NCBI GenBank assembly: GCA_014382605.1
Contig: JACNJM010000161.1
Coordinates: 12,812 to 52,697 of the forward strand
DNA: 39,886 nucleotides
Source of the DNA: Anaerolineae bacterium
GTDB lineage: Bacteria; Chloroflexota; Anaerolineae; Anaerolineales; UBA11858
Direction: 5' to 3'
Position numbers and translations under genes: made by a program. Below, piece after piece: positions 15,061 through 22,770 of this stretch (position 1 is its first letter; every line of letters starts with the position of its first letter). The notes beneath the pieces were generated by a model. The model worked only from the letters and a program-made list of their open reading frames with translations. It was not told where the DNA came from and did not search any database.

Positions 15061-15975
15061 TTAGTTCAAAATTTCAATATTCGGCTCAAGGGGGATACGC
15101 TCGATTAAATCAAGAAAATCGGCGGGGGTCGCTTCGCCCTGGGGTTTGTCCATCAAAGCCAGCAAAGTGGCTTCCATCACGTTGGTGCCAAAGCTGCGGC
15201 CTTCAAAACGCGGCGTGGTAGTGACCAGCATGTGCAGATTGCGATCGCGCAATTCTTCCACATTTTTTGCTGTGGTCGTATTGGTTAGCACGATTTTCCC
15301 TGTAAGATCGTCGGGCATGTGGGCGCGGATGGAGACAAAATCGCCTGCCAGGATATCGGCTTCCTGGTAGTATTTCTCCCAACGCGGCTGCGGAGGTTGG
15401 TCTTGCGCCGAACCGAGGGGGTAGAACCATTTGAAGGGCATTTGAGTAATGATGGGCAGCAAAAGCGCCGCAATGATGCGTACGCCCGCCAATGAACGAA
15501 TTGGGATCGGTATTCCCAGCGAAAACATGAGATCGCAGAAGGTGGCCTCACAACCCGCGTTGACCAGGGCTTCGGCCATTACATAGCGATCAACGGCATT
15601 GGTTTTCAGAGCTTTCATGCCGCGCAGAGTTTTGCCCTCGGTATTGAGATGCGCTTCGAGCGCGGCCAGCGCGCGTTTCACCAGCAGGCCCTTTACAGCA
15701 TTGCCATCCCCAATTTTGCTGATTTTGACCGCATCACGAATATATTTAACTTCGCGAAAATAATAACGCCGCTTACCTACGCCAAGATAAAACTCCAGGC
15801 CGCCAACGCCAAAAGCATCCACTTTGCCATCGTAGAATTTATACATCTCAATGGCTTTCTTGAGATCACCATTCATTCCCTGACGAGAAAGCTCAATGGG
15901 TTGACCGAGAAGTTCGGTTTGGGTTGTATGGTCGCGCCCTGCTGACCCCACGCTAATCGAGAGAACTTTTTTCAT
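15061..15975 (-). CDS. Quinate 5-dehydrogenase-like protein
   Basis: The start at 15975 is set by AGGAG in the leader (the in-frame start at 16029 has none). The 304-residue protein begins MKKVLSISVGSAGRDHTTQTELLGQPIEL and carries DAFGVGGLEFYLGVGKRRYYFR and KTNAVDRYVMAEAL. This matches, from memory, a family annotated as quinate 5-dehydrogenase, though the classic shikimate-dehydrogenase nucleotide motif is not obvious. The family name may be misleading; its biochemical role is not well established. A C-terminal RTHMPDDL-like region continues as VLTNTTTAKNVEELRDRNLHMLVTTTP, suggesting a Rossmann-like second half. It starts downstream of the terminator that closes the ccm operon. Confidence 0.7.
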   Translation of the reverse strand: MKKVLSISVGSAGRDHTTQTELLGQPIELSRQGMNGDLKKAIEMYKFYDGKVDAFGVGGLEFYLGVGKRRYYFREVKYIRDAVKISKIGDGNAVKGLLVKRALAALEAHLNTEGKTLRGMKALKTNAVDRYVMAEALVNAGCEATFCDLMFSLGIPIPIRSLAGVRIIAALLLPIITQMPFKWFYPLGSAQDQPPQPRWEKYYQEADILAGDFVSIRAHMPDDLTGKIVLTNTTTAKNVEELRDRNLHMLVTTTPRFEGRSFGTNVMEATLLALMDKPQGEATPADFLDLIERIPLEPNIEILN

Positions 15976-16054
15976 TTTGTTGCTCCTAAGTTTTGTGAGT
16001 ATGCTGTGCGATAAATAACCCGCAAACAACGCTCGGGGTACGGGAGAGAAATGA

Positions 16055-16092
16055 TAACAAAAAAGCTGAGCAACTGCCCAGCTTTTTTGTTA
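16055..16092 (-). terminator. Terminator of the ccm operon
   Basis: TAACAAAAAAGCTG (16055-16068) pairs exactly with CAGCTTTTTTGTTA (16079-16092) around a 10-base loop. On the minus strand the right side of the stem ends in a U-rich run. It lies 15 bases beyond the ccmD stop. Confidence 0.88.
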
Positions 16093-16106
16093 GTGTTTTA
16101 GAAAAT

Positions 16107-16250
16107 TTATTGCTCGATTTCTTGCAGCAATTCCAAATCTTTTTTCAGGCTTCGAAAACGCGTGAAGAAACTCGCCAGGTAAACGCCCAGCACAACGGCC
16201 AAAACGGCGTATCCGGCGATCATGTAGGTAAAGGTATCGGGAGTAGTCAT
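16107..16250 (-). CDS. ccmD: CcmD-like small heme exporter subunit
   Basis: A 47-residue protein on the minus strand: one transmembrane helix (about residues 9-29) followed by a basic-acidic tail (RFRSLKKDLELLQEIE). This is the size, topology and charge pattern of CcmD, the small protein that holds CcmE to the CcmABC exporter. It starts 18 bases after the ccmC stop, its usual genomic place, and is followed by a strong terminator. CcmD sequences are poorly conserved, so position and topology carry the call. Confidence 0.8.
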   Translation of the reverse strand: MTTPDTFTYMIAGYAVLAVVLGVYLASFFTRFRSLKKDLELLQEIEQ

Positions 16251-16268
16251 GTGTTGCTCCAATCGCCA

Positions 16269-16967
16269 TCAGGCGGTAATTTTTAGACGTAATTCTTCCA
16301 CTTTGGCAGCCAGTTTGCCCATGCGCACGCGATGCCAGAAGAGATCAACAAAGAGCACCGAGAAGGTGAACAAGCTAAAGAAAAACGCGGTTTTCATCGG
16401 GCCAGTCATACTGAAGGAGCCTTCGGCGCCGGGATCGCTATTGCCGACCACAACCGGGTGGATGGTGCGCAACATGCGAATGGAAATAAATGTCAGCGGG
16501 ACGCTGACGAAGCCCAAAACAGCGTAGACAGCCCCAAAACGGGCGCGGCGGTCGGGGTCATCGATGCCCTGACGCAGCATCATATAGGCAGCATAAATCA
16601 GTTCGACGATGGTTGCTGTGGTGAGGCGGGGATCCCAGGTCCACCAGGTATTCCAGATCGGGCGCGCCCAGATAGAACCCATGATAATAGCTATGAAGAA
16701 GAAGATCAGGCTAATTTCAATGGCAGCCAGCCCCATGATGTCGTATTTGCGCTCTCCTTTGATCAGATAAAACACACCCACAACGGCAGCCACTAAAAAT
16801 CCAAGCATGCCGACCCAAGCCGTCGCTACGTGGAAATAGAATACTTTTTGTACCGCGCCCATCGTGCGTTCCATCGGCGCATAGAAAAATACCAGAAATA
16901 CAGAAACAACGAAAAGGATTGCCGTAAGGGTATCCAAAATATTAAGCCAACGAGGTTTTTGTTCCAT
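16269..16967 (-). CDS. ccmC: Heme exporter protein CcmC
   Basis: The 232-residue protein has six transmembrane helices and the tryptophan-rich heme-handling motif (NTWWTWDPRLTT, near residues 108-119) of CcmC. His46 (VFYFHVATAWVGM) and His170 (TIHPVVV) match the two heme-ligand histidines that flank the WWD segment in the family. CcmC presents heme to CcmE at the outer face of the membrane. AGGAG precedes the ATG. It lies between ccmB and ccmD in the usual order. Confidence 0.95.
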   Translation of the reverse strand: MEQKPRWLNILDTLTAILFVVSVFLVFFYAPMERTMGAVQKVFYFHVATAWVGMLGFLVAAVVGVFYLIKGERKYDIMGLAAIEISLIFFFIAIIMGSIWARPIWNTWWTWDPRLTTATIVELIYAAYMMLRQGIDDPDRRARFGAVYAVLGFVSVPLTFISIRMLRTIHPVVVGNSDPGAEGSFSMTGPMKTAFFFSLFTFSVLFVDLFWHRVRMGKLAAKVEELRLKITA

Positions 16968-17005
16968 AAAAAGAATCTCCTATAACTTTAGCTGCTTGTA
17001 GTCAT

Positions 17006-17689
17006 CTATTCTTCAACTACGTAATCAAAAAACATAAAAGCAATGGCAATAAATATCACATCATACACAACCAGTAAATTCACCCAGGCTTGAATTTCTT
17101 CCCAGGCAAAATCTTGCAAAATGCCGCCGCTGGCCCTGACGGCTGCAATCAAAACAGGGACTACCAGCGGGAAGAGCAAAATGGGCAGCAGAATATCGCG
17201 CGTGCGCGCTTGCACCGCCATGGTGGAGAGTAACGTGCCCACAGCCACATAGCCAATCGAGCCGAGCAAAATAATCAGCAGCAACTCAGGGCGAAACAGA
17301 TTAATATTATATAGCACACTATAAACGGGCAGCACCACCAGTTCGACTACAAACATAAAAACCAGGTTGCCAATCGCTTTGCCGAAATAGATGGCGCTGC
17401 GATCTACCGGGGCGAGCAATAAACCATCGAGGCAACCGCGGTCTTTTTCGGTTGCCATCGAGCGATTGAGGCCCAGAGTTCCGGCGAAGGCAAATGTAAC
17501 CCACAGTACACCGGAGGTTACACTGGTGCGGGCGCGGGCATCCAGCTCGAGGGCAAAGTTAAAGATCAGGATCACCAGCAGGGCAAATACCAGCATGGCG
17601 GTAAAAAGTTCGCGGCTGCGCCATTCGGCGGTCAGGTCTTTGCGCACAACGGCGGTAAGGGCACGCAGGAAGTTTCGGAAATTGTTCAA
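17006..17689 (-). CDS. ccmB: Heme exporter protein CcmB
   Basis: The 227-residue protein has six transmembrane helices and CcmB-family blocks: an N-terminal RKDLTAEWRSRELFTAMLVFALLVILIF, then TLGLNRSMATEKDRGCLDGLLLAPVDRSAIYFGK and a final LLPILLFPLVVPVLIAA. CcmB is the membrane partner of the ATPase CcmA in release of holo-CcmE from CcmC. The start codon overlaps the end of ccmA by 4 bases, so the two are translationally coupled. Confidence 0.95.
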   Translation of the reverse strand: MNNFRNFLRALTAVVRKDLTAEWRSRELFTAMLVFALLVILIFNFALELDARARTSVTSGVLWVTFAFAGTLGLNRSMATEKDRGCLDGLLLAPVDRSAIYFGKAIGNLVFMFVVELVVLPVYSVLYNINLFRPELLLIILLGSIGYVAVGTLLSTMAVQARTRDILLPILLFPLVVPVLIAAVRASGGILQDFAWEEIQAWVNLLVVYDVIFIAIAFMFFDYVVEE

Positions 17690-18384
17690 TTTTTCAACGC
17701 TCCCCGATAAAAAGCCAATAGATCATTCGGGGCAACGCGGTCGCGCCCCGCCGAATCGACAATTTTGCCCTTCGAAAGTACATCAAAGCGCGAAGCCAGG
17801 TCGGCAGTGCGCGCCAGATCGTGGGATGTCATCACCACCGTGCGGCCTTTGGCGGCGACTTCACGCAGTACGCCATCGAGCATAATACAAGCGTCTTGAT
17901 CGAGGCCAGTATGCGGCTCATCGAAGAGCATCACTTCGGGGTCGTGGAGCACGGCGCGGCCAATCGCCAATCGCTGCTGCATGCCGCGCGAGAAGGTGCG
18001 CACCAGATCGCTGCGGCGGGGGTACAGGCCCACCATCTCCAATACTTCAGAGATGCGCTCATCCATATGAGCAACCGCATACATGCGCCCATAGAAGCGC
18101 AAATTCTCTTCGGCGGTTAGATCGCCATACAACAGCGGTTGGTGAGATACCACACCCAAACGGCGGCGCACTGCGGCAGCCTGATTGGGAAGTTGATAAC
18201 CGGCCACGCGCACTTCGCCCATTGCCGGGCGCGATAGCGAGGAGAGAATCCTTAAAAATGTGGTCTTGCCTGCGCCATTCGGCCCCAGCAAAGCCACAAA
18301 CTCGCCCGCGGCGACTTCAAAATCAAGGCCGCGCAACACGGTTTTTGGGCCAAAACGCTTGATGAGTTTTTTTACGGTAATCAT
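17686..18384 (-). CDS. ccmA: Heme exporter ATP-binding protein CcmA
   Basis: The start MITVKKLIKRFG at 18384 fits the ABC domain boundary; starts at 18426 or 18435 would add 14-17 residues, and no start has a convincing ribosome site. The 232-residue ATPase has Walker A (GPNGAGKTT), the CcmA-type signature FSRGMQQRLAIGRA in place of LSGGQ, Walker B (VMLFDEP) and the H-loop (TSHD). It powers CcmB-C-D release of heme-loaded CcmE. Its stop overlaps ccmB. The 68-base gap to the diheme gene is built from GAAGC-type short repeats. Confidence 0.94.
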   Translation of the reverse strand: MITVKKLIKRFGPKTVLRGLDFEVAAGEFVALLGPNGAGKTTFLRILSSLSRPAMGEVRVAGYQLPNQAAAVRRRLGVVSHQPLLYGDLTAEENLRFYGRMYAVAHMDERISEVLEMVGLYPRRSDLVRTFSRGMQQRLAIGRAVLHDPEVMLFDEPHTGLDQDACIMLDGVLREVAAKGRTVVMTSHDLARTADLASRFDVLSKGKIVDSAGRDRVAPNDLLAFYRGALKN

Positions 18385-18452
18385 ATTTTGTGGGAAGCGG
18401 AGAGTAAGAAGCTGGGAGAATTTCATACATGCCACTTTCTGCTTCCTGCTTC

Positions 18453-20381
18453 TTAGCCCGTCACATCCTTCAAACGCGCTTTCAACTCAGATCGGCGACG
18501 GCGATAGGCATCTTCGCCGAGTTCGCCCGATTGATAAAGGTCATCCAGAGCGATAATCGCATCCATAAGCTCATCGGCGCTTTCTACCAGGGAGTCTTCG
18601 ATGCGTTCGGCATCATCATCGTACCAGTCGTCATCCGCTTCGTTCCGATTGCGCTGCCAGAGATACAGGCCAACGATCACAAAGGTAAGGCCAAATGCGG
18701 CCAAACCAATCACCAGATTCGTGTTCGAATCGGCGCCACCGGCAGCCAGCCATTCGGCGCTGGCATCGGGTATACCTGAAACAGTCATGCTAAGCGTCTC
18801 ACCGGCGCTCAAATTCTCGGCCGCATAAGTGCTGTAAGCAACGCCTTGCAAGTCGCGCGCGCCGGTATCGGTTAATTGATCGCCGCGCACCTTCACACCC
18901 TCTTGCGGCGCAATCACCAACGCGGCTCCGGTATCCAACGGAATCGGCAGCGTCAAATCCAGCTTCGCTTTTTTATAGGGCATATCAAAAGCAAACGTGA
19001 TTTCATAAGGCTCGGCAGAAGGGCGCACTGTGCCAATCCCCAGGCCGTTGTCCACAGCGGAATAACGCAGGCGCATACTTTCTTGCACATTTAGATTCGT
19101 CGCGCCCTCGGGCAGTTCAAAGATCATCAGGGGTTGTTCGGGGTCTGCCGATGAGATTGTTTGTCCGCTGGGATTGGAGAGCAACAGCAATTGAATGACC
19201 TGAATCGTATCTTCGGTAATAAATTCAAAGAAGATGTGCATCCGGTCGATCGCCAGCAGCGAAGAGTCGTGGCTGACATCAAAAATGGTCACATCTAATA
19301 AGACCTCGGTAGAATCGGCAGTTACCTGGGCCAGATTCGAGCCATAGACGACCCCATCGTATTCCACAGTTGCCAGATACACCCAGCCATCGTTCATGGG
19401 CATATCTTCAAAAAAAATAAACCCATCTTCAGGCAGTTCAGCGCTCTGCTTGTAGGCTTCTTGCATATTTTCATAGCCATACAGAATGACTTCTGCACCC
19501 GCGGGGATTTCGCCACCCGCGCCATGTGCCACAAGTACCTGAACAACGCCCGCACCAGCGGGTGCGGTTTCAGCGGATTCAACCGTGGGGGGTAATTCTG
19601 CCTCGGGGGTGGAATCACCAGCGGGGGCCGCGGTGGCCTGCTCCTGTTGAGGTAGAGTCTCGCCCTCGGGCTGGATAAAGGTCAAAAAGCGCAGATAATC
19701 TGCCAATATCCAGCGTTCATCCTCGCCAAGTTCAACACCAAAAGCAGGCATCTCGCCAGTACCATCACTGATCTTGGCGTAAAAATCGTGTGCTGAGCGT
19801 TCGCCCATAAAAGCCTGGTTAGTGAAATCGAGCGGCGATGTACTCAACTCGCTGCTCTTAGGGCCATCGCCCAGGCCGCTCTCGCCATGACAGGCGGCAC
19901 AATTTTCGGCGAAGAGCAGCGCGCCCTGAGCCAGTTGCGCGTCTGTCGCGCTCAACGAGTAAACATAGGCGATCACATCCCAACGCTGGGGCACCGAAAG
20001 GCTGTGGAAAGGCGGCATATAGCGATCGAGATTGCCGTTGGCAACCATCAAATACCAATCTGCGGGGTTGGACTGGCGCGCCAGTTCTACCGAGCCAATG
20101 GCAGGCACAGGGTTCGGGAGTTTGGCCGCGTCGGGGCCATCGCCCAGGCCTGTATTGCCGTGGCAAGGGGCACAGTTTTCAGTATAAAGCGCCGCGCCGC
20201 GCGCCGGATCGGGGGGTAGCACGGGGAAAACTGGCAATGCGGCCGTGGGCGTGGTCGGCGGCTGCGTGGGGGGCGGCTGGTAGCCCGGCGGAGGCGCAAT
20301 ATCTTCGGCGAAAGATATGCAGCCAGTGAGGGCGAGCGCTACAAAAATTAATAGGGATATGAGTTTTAGGCGTGGTTGCAT
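18453..20381 (-). CDS. Diheme c-type cytochrome lipoprotein with C-terminal membrane anchor
   Basis: The 642-residue product has a lipobox (LALTGC, Cys21), a Pro-rich linker, and two monoheme cytochrome c domains: CAPCH at 70-74 and CAACH at 161-165, with likely Met ligands in YMPPF (about 122) and EMPAF (about 211). A long beta-rich region follows (about 260-550), then a transmembrane helix (about 565-585) and a cytoplasmic acidic tail ending in a short SHOCT-like helical module (DDLYQSGELGEDAYRRRRSEL). Dual anchoring and a cytoplasmic tail are unusual for a small cytochrome. It sits inside the ccm operon before ccmA, so it may be a client or an assembly-linked electron donor for apocytochrome thiol reduction. 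Confidence 0.88.
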   Translation of the reverse strand: MQPRLKLISLLIFVALALTGCISFAEDIAPPPGYQPPPTQPPTTPTAALPVFPVLPPDPARGAALYTENCAPCHGNTGLGDGPDAAKLPNPVPAIGSVELARQSNPADWYLMVANGNLDRYMPPFHSLSVPQRWDVIAYVYSLSATDAQLAQGALLFAENCAACHGESGLGDGPKSSELSTSPLDFTNQAFMGERSAHDFYAKISDGTGEMPAFGVELGEDERWILADYLRFLTFIQPEGETLPQQEQATAAPAGDSTPEAELPPTVESAETAPAGAGVVQVLVAHGAGGEIPAGAEVILYGYENMQEAYKQSAELPEDGFIFFEDMPMNDGWVYLATVEYDGVVYGSNLAQVTADSTEVLLDVTIFDVSHDSSLLAIDRMHIFFEFITEDTIQVIQLLLLSNPSGQTISSADPEQPLMIFELPEGATNLNVQESMRLRYSAVDNGLGIGTVRPSAEPYEITFAFDMPYKKAKLDLTLPIPLDTGAALVIAPQEGVKVRGDQLTDTGARDLQGVAYSTYAAENLSAGETLSMTVSGIPDASAEWLAAGGADSNTNLVIGLAAFGLTFVIVGLYLWQRNRNEADDDWYDDDAERIEDSLVESADELMDAIIALDDLYQSGELGEDAYRRRRSELKARLKDVTG

Positions 20382-20437
20382 AATTAGCGGTTACAAGTTG
20401 AAGGTTGAAGGTTGGCAGGTTTGTTGTGGGGTCGCTC

Positions 20438-20902
20438 TTACAAAGCCGCGCCACACTTGGGGCAAAAGCGGTCAGATTGCACGACAGCGCCACCGCATTG
20501 CGGGCAAAAGCCGCCCGATTTTTCCTGGCGGGCACGGCGACGGGTTGCGATCAGGGCTTCGAGTTCGTCGTCGGGTTGCACAGCATCTTCTACGCGGGCG
20601 CTAGCAGCATCAGAGGTTCGAACACCCTGGAGGGCATCCAGTTGCCGCAGAATATCGGCGCCGCGCTGTACAAGTTGTTCGCGGCGCATCGGGTAATCTT
20701 CGGCGGGGATTTTCCCCAGCGAGTTGTCAAAATCCAGTTCGGATAGGGCATTGAGTACGTGGTCGCGTTCAGCCATCAGCGTCGAGAGATCGTGCTCGAT
20801 CTGACTGACGGCGAAAGAGCGCCGCTCAAAAAGCGGTTTGGCGATATACAATGCCGTGAGGGTTACAAGGGCGAGAATAAAGAAAATTGAGCCAAGGTCC
20901 AT
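20438..20902 (-). CDS. CcmI-like membrane protein with C-terminal zinc ribbon
   Basis: The 154-residue protein has one N-terminal transmembrane helix (about residues 3-22), then a CcmI-like soluble helix region (SQIEHDLSTLMAERDHVLNALSELDFDNSLGKIPAEDY, like the start of CcmI) and a double zinc-ribbon end (FCPQCGG...FCPKCGAAL). CcmI binds apocytochrome c for the CcmF-CcmH heme lyase. True CcmI proteins have TPR repeats where this has a zinc ribbon, so it is CcmI-like only at the N-terminus. It lies in the ccm operon between the second thioredoxin-like gene and the diheme lipoprotein. Confidence 0.75.
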   Translation of the reverse strand: MDLGSIFFILALVTLTALYIAKPLFERRSFAVSQIEHDLSTLMAERDHVLNALSELDFDNSLGKIPAEDYPMRREQLVQRGADILRQLDALQGVRTSDAASARVEDAVQPDDELEALIATRRRARQEKSGGFCPQCGGAVVQSDRFCPKCGAAL

Positions 20903-20939
20903 AGGAGTTAGGGGGTAGGGAGTTAGGGGGTAGGAGTTA
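20902..20939. repeat. Short tandem repeat at the end of the second thioredoxin-like gene
   Basis: The motif TAGGAGTTAGGGGG occurs at 20902-20915, again with one extra G at 20916-20930, and partly at 20931-20939. It overlaps the C-terminal codons of the thioredoxin-like gene, adding ITPTP to the protein. Confidence 0.8.
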
Positions 20940-21498
20940 TGAGTAAGGGGTCAATCATATTGATGATTTCTTGCTGGGATGTAAATGAGCCAATTTGTAT
21001 CTGTGCAATCTGGCCTTCCCGGTCGATAAAGAAGGTCGTGGGCAATGAATTCACCCGATAAGCATTTGAAATCGTGTCATCCCAATCCGGGATATTTGGG
21101 AAGGTGATTTTGTATTCTTGTAAAAAAGCCAGGGCATTATTTTTACTATCGCTCTGGATTGTATTGATGCCAATAAAGATCACTTCGCCGCTTGTTCGGT
21201 ACCGGTCAAAAGTTGCCTGCAAATCGGGGGCTTCCATAGCGCAGGGGCCGCACCACGAGGCCCAAAAGTTGAGTACCACAACTTTGCCCCGATATTCCGC
21301 CAGATGAATGGAATTGCCGCCAAATGTGGTCATGCGGAAATCGGGCGCGGCCTGGCTGGTGTTGCCAAATTCCAGTGGGTTTTTGAGCAGCGCATTCATC
21401 CCGATAAAAGACAGCGCCATAATCAGCAGACATCCGGCCACGAAGATTACGATCCAAGTCGTTGTAGACTTTTTATTGGGTGAATTTTGTTCGGTCAT
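20923..21498 (-). CDS. TlpA/ResA-type membrane-anchored thioredoxin, second copy
   Basis: The 191-residue protein has an N-terminal transmembrane helix (about residues 13-33) and a TlpA-like thioredoxin domain with active site WASWCGPC (about residue 81-88), a cis-Pro loop (SLPTTFFID) and a C-terminal helix. It would keep apocytochrome Cys pairs reduced on the outer face. It is about the same length as its neighbour at 21582 and shares APDFRMTTFGG/APEFVLTSFDG and final IDPLL blocks, so the two are tandem duplicates. The C-terminal residues come from a short tandem repeat. Confidence 0.92.
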   Translation of the reverse strand: MTEQNSPNKKSTTTWIVIFVAGCLLIMALSFIGMNALLKNPLEFGNTSQAAPDFRMTTFGGNSIHLAEYRGKVVVLNFWASWCGPCAMEAPDLQATFDRYRTSGEVIFIGINTIQSDSKNNALAFLQEYKITFPNIPDWDDTISNAYRVNSLPTTFFIDREGQIAQIQIGSFTSQQEIINMIDPLLITPTP

Positions 21499-21518
21499 TA
21501 TGTGAATTCAGAAAAGCC

Positions 21519-21566
21519 ATCCCCACCCCATTCTTCTCCAAATTTGGGAGAGGGCAAGGCGGGGGA
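21519..21566. repeat. GC-rich inverted repeat between the two thioredoxin-like genes
   Basis: CCCCACCCC (21521-21529) faces GGCGGGGG (21558-21565), and TCTCCAAATTTGGGAGA forms the centre with one extra G on the right side. This is the form of a small dispersed hairpin element rather than a terminator; no T-run follows. Confidence 0.5.
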
Positions 21567-21581
21567 AGATGATGGTTTAAT

Positions 21582-22157
21582 TTACGGCTGCAACAAGGGA
21601 TCAATCACCGATTTAATCTGCGCCAGGGATGTAAACGGGCCAATCTGAACATGGCTAAGTATACCCTCCTGGTCGATAATATAGGTTTCAGGTACGCCGC
21701 GGATGCGGAAGGCCTGCGAGATGCGCGTCCCCAGGTCGGGGCCGTTGGGATAGCTGATATTGAATTTGGTCAGGTAACCCAGCGCTTCGGGTTCGGTATC
21801 CACATAATCGACACCCAGAAAGATCACATCGCCGCGGTCTTTGTATTCGAGCCAGGCCAGTTCGAGATCGGCGGCTTCTTGTTCGCAAGGTTTACACCAG
21901 GAAGCCCAAAAATTGAGTACGATTACTTTGCCCGCATAGTTCGCTGAGTTGAATATTTCACCATCGAAACTGGTAAGCACAAATTCGGGCGCGGCCTGCC
22001 CGGGCTGAACAGGGCCTTCTTGCGTGCGTTTCAGCCCCACGGCGAGAATTCCCATGAGAATCAGCAAGCCTCCCCAAATCAGCAAGCGGCCCCACTTTGG
22101 GCCCGAATTCTCCGTAGGGGTTTCACCATCCAAGATTTTATGGGTATCTTCAATCAT
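21582..22157 (-). CDS. ccmG: CcmG/ResA-type membrane-anchored thioredoxin
   Basis: The 191-residue product has a transmembrane helix (about 25-43), a TlpA-like thioredoxin domain with active site WASWCKPC (about 85-92), the family's Glu in CEQEAADL and a cis-Pro loop (GVPETYIID). CcmG reduces disulfides in apocytochrome CxxCH motifs before heme attachment. GGAGAA precedes the ATG. It follows ccmH by 13 bases, the usual place. A near-duplicate copy follows downstream, so the two may have split substrates. Confidence 0.92.
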   Translation of the reverse strand: MIEDTHKILDGETPTENSGPKWGRLLIWGGLLILMGILAVGLKRTQEGPVQPGQAAPEFVLTSFDGEIFNSANYAGKVIVLNFWASWCKPCEQEAADLELAWLEYKDRGDVIFLGVDYVDTEPEALGYLTKFNISYPNGPDLGTRISQAFRIRGVPETYIIDQEGILSHVQIGPFTSLAQIKSVIDPLLQP

Positions 22158-22170
22158 TTAATTCTCCATC

Positions 22171-22683
22171 CTACCAATCACTACCGCGCAATTCATCTTC
22201 CAAACGCGCCACATAATCGTCTGTAATTGCTGTTTCTGCGGGAAGCGGGGCGGTTTCCGGTTCAATTTGCCGCCAGCTTTGAATGCCACGAAAAAGGACA
22301 TACGCGCCGATAATAAAGGCTACCGGCGGCACAAGATAGACCAGCCAATTGAAGCCCGTGCGGGGCGGTTCCGCCAGCACACGATCACCATATTGGTCTA
22401 CAAAATACTGCTTGATCTCGTTTTCTGTCCAACCCTGGCTGAGTTTTTCGCCAATCAGGGCACGCCACTGGGCACAGGCCTGTGTGCCGCAAACATCCAG
22501 GGGCACATTCTCGCACACCGGGCAGAACATCTCGCTGGCAATGGCATTAATATCATCATCGGTTGGCGTGTCGGGGTTGGCATCCTGAGCCAGCGCCGTC
22601 ATCGGCAGGGCCAGTATCGCCAAAACCAGGACGAGAAGGATGAATGGTGAATGGTAAAGGATGAAGGATGAATGTTTTTTCAT
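22171..22683 (-). CDS. ccmH: Cytochrome c maturation protein CcmH
   Basis: The 170-residue protein has a signal peptide (1-32), the CcmH domain with the redox pair Cys54-Pro-Val-Cys57, the helix-turn region ACAQWRALIGEKLSQGWTENEIKQYFVDQYGDRVL and a transmembrane helix (about 107-127). Two extra Cys (65 and 70) follow the active site, unlike the usual DSxA. CcmH with CcmF reduces and holds apocytochrome during heme ligation. The signal peptide start is encoded within a run of short ATTCATCC-type repeats, which makes its N-terminus unusual. A hairpin at 22701-22735 separates it from ccmF. Confidence 0.93.
   Translation of the reverse strand: MKKHSSFILYHSPFILLVLVLAILALPMTALAQDANPDTPTDDDINAIASEMFCPVCENVPLDVCGTQACAQWRALIGEKLSQGWTENEIKQYFVDQYGDRVLAEPPRTGFNWLVYLVPPVAFIIGAYVLFRGIQSWRQIEPETAPLPAETAITDDYVARLEDELRGSDW
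22635..22674. repeat. Low-complexity GAATGG/GGATGA repeat inside the ccmH signal peptide
   Basis: Short units such as GGATGAATG and GGTGAATGG are repeated four to five times over 40 bases, on the plus strand. On the minus strand they encode the SSFILYHSPFILL start of CcmH. Confidence 0.65.
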
Positions 22684-22700
22684 AATTTCTCTCGGTCTGT

Positions 22701-22735
22701 TTTTTTCGGCCTCGAAGCGAAAGAGGCCGAAAAAA
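22701..22735 (-). terminator. Perfect hairpin between ccmF and ccmH
   Basis: TTTTTTCGGCCTC (22701-22713) pairs exactly with GAGGCCGAAAAAA (22723-22735) around GAAGCGAAA. Poly-U would follow the stem in either direction. As it lies inside the ccm operon it may act as an attenuator that lowers expression of the distal genes, or as an mRNA end point. Confidence 0.7.
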
Positions 22736-22770
22736 GGGTATGCGTGGGGTGAGCCTGAGCAGTTATTTTT

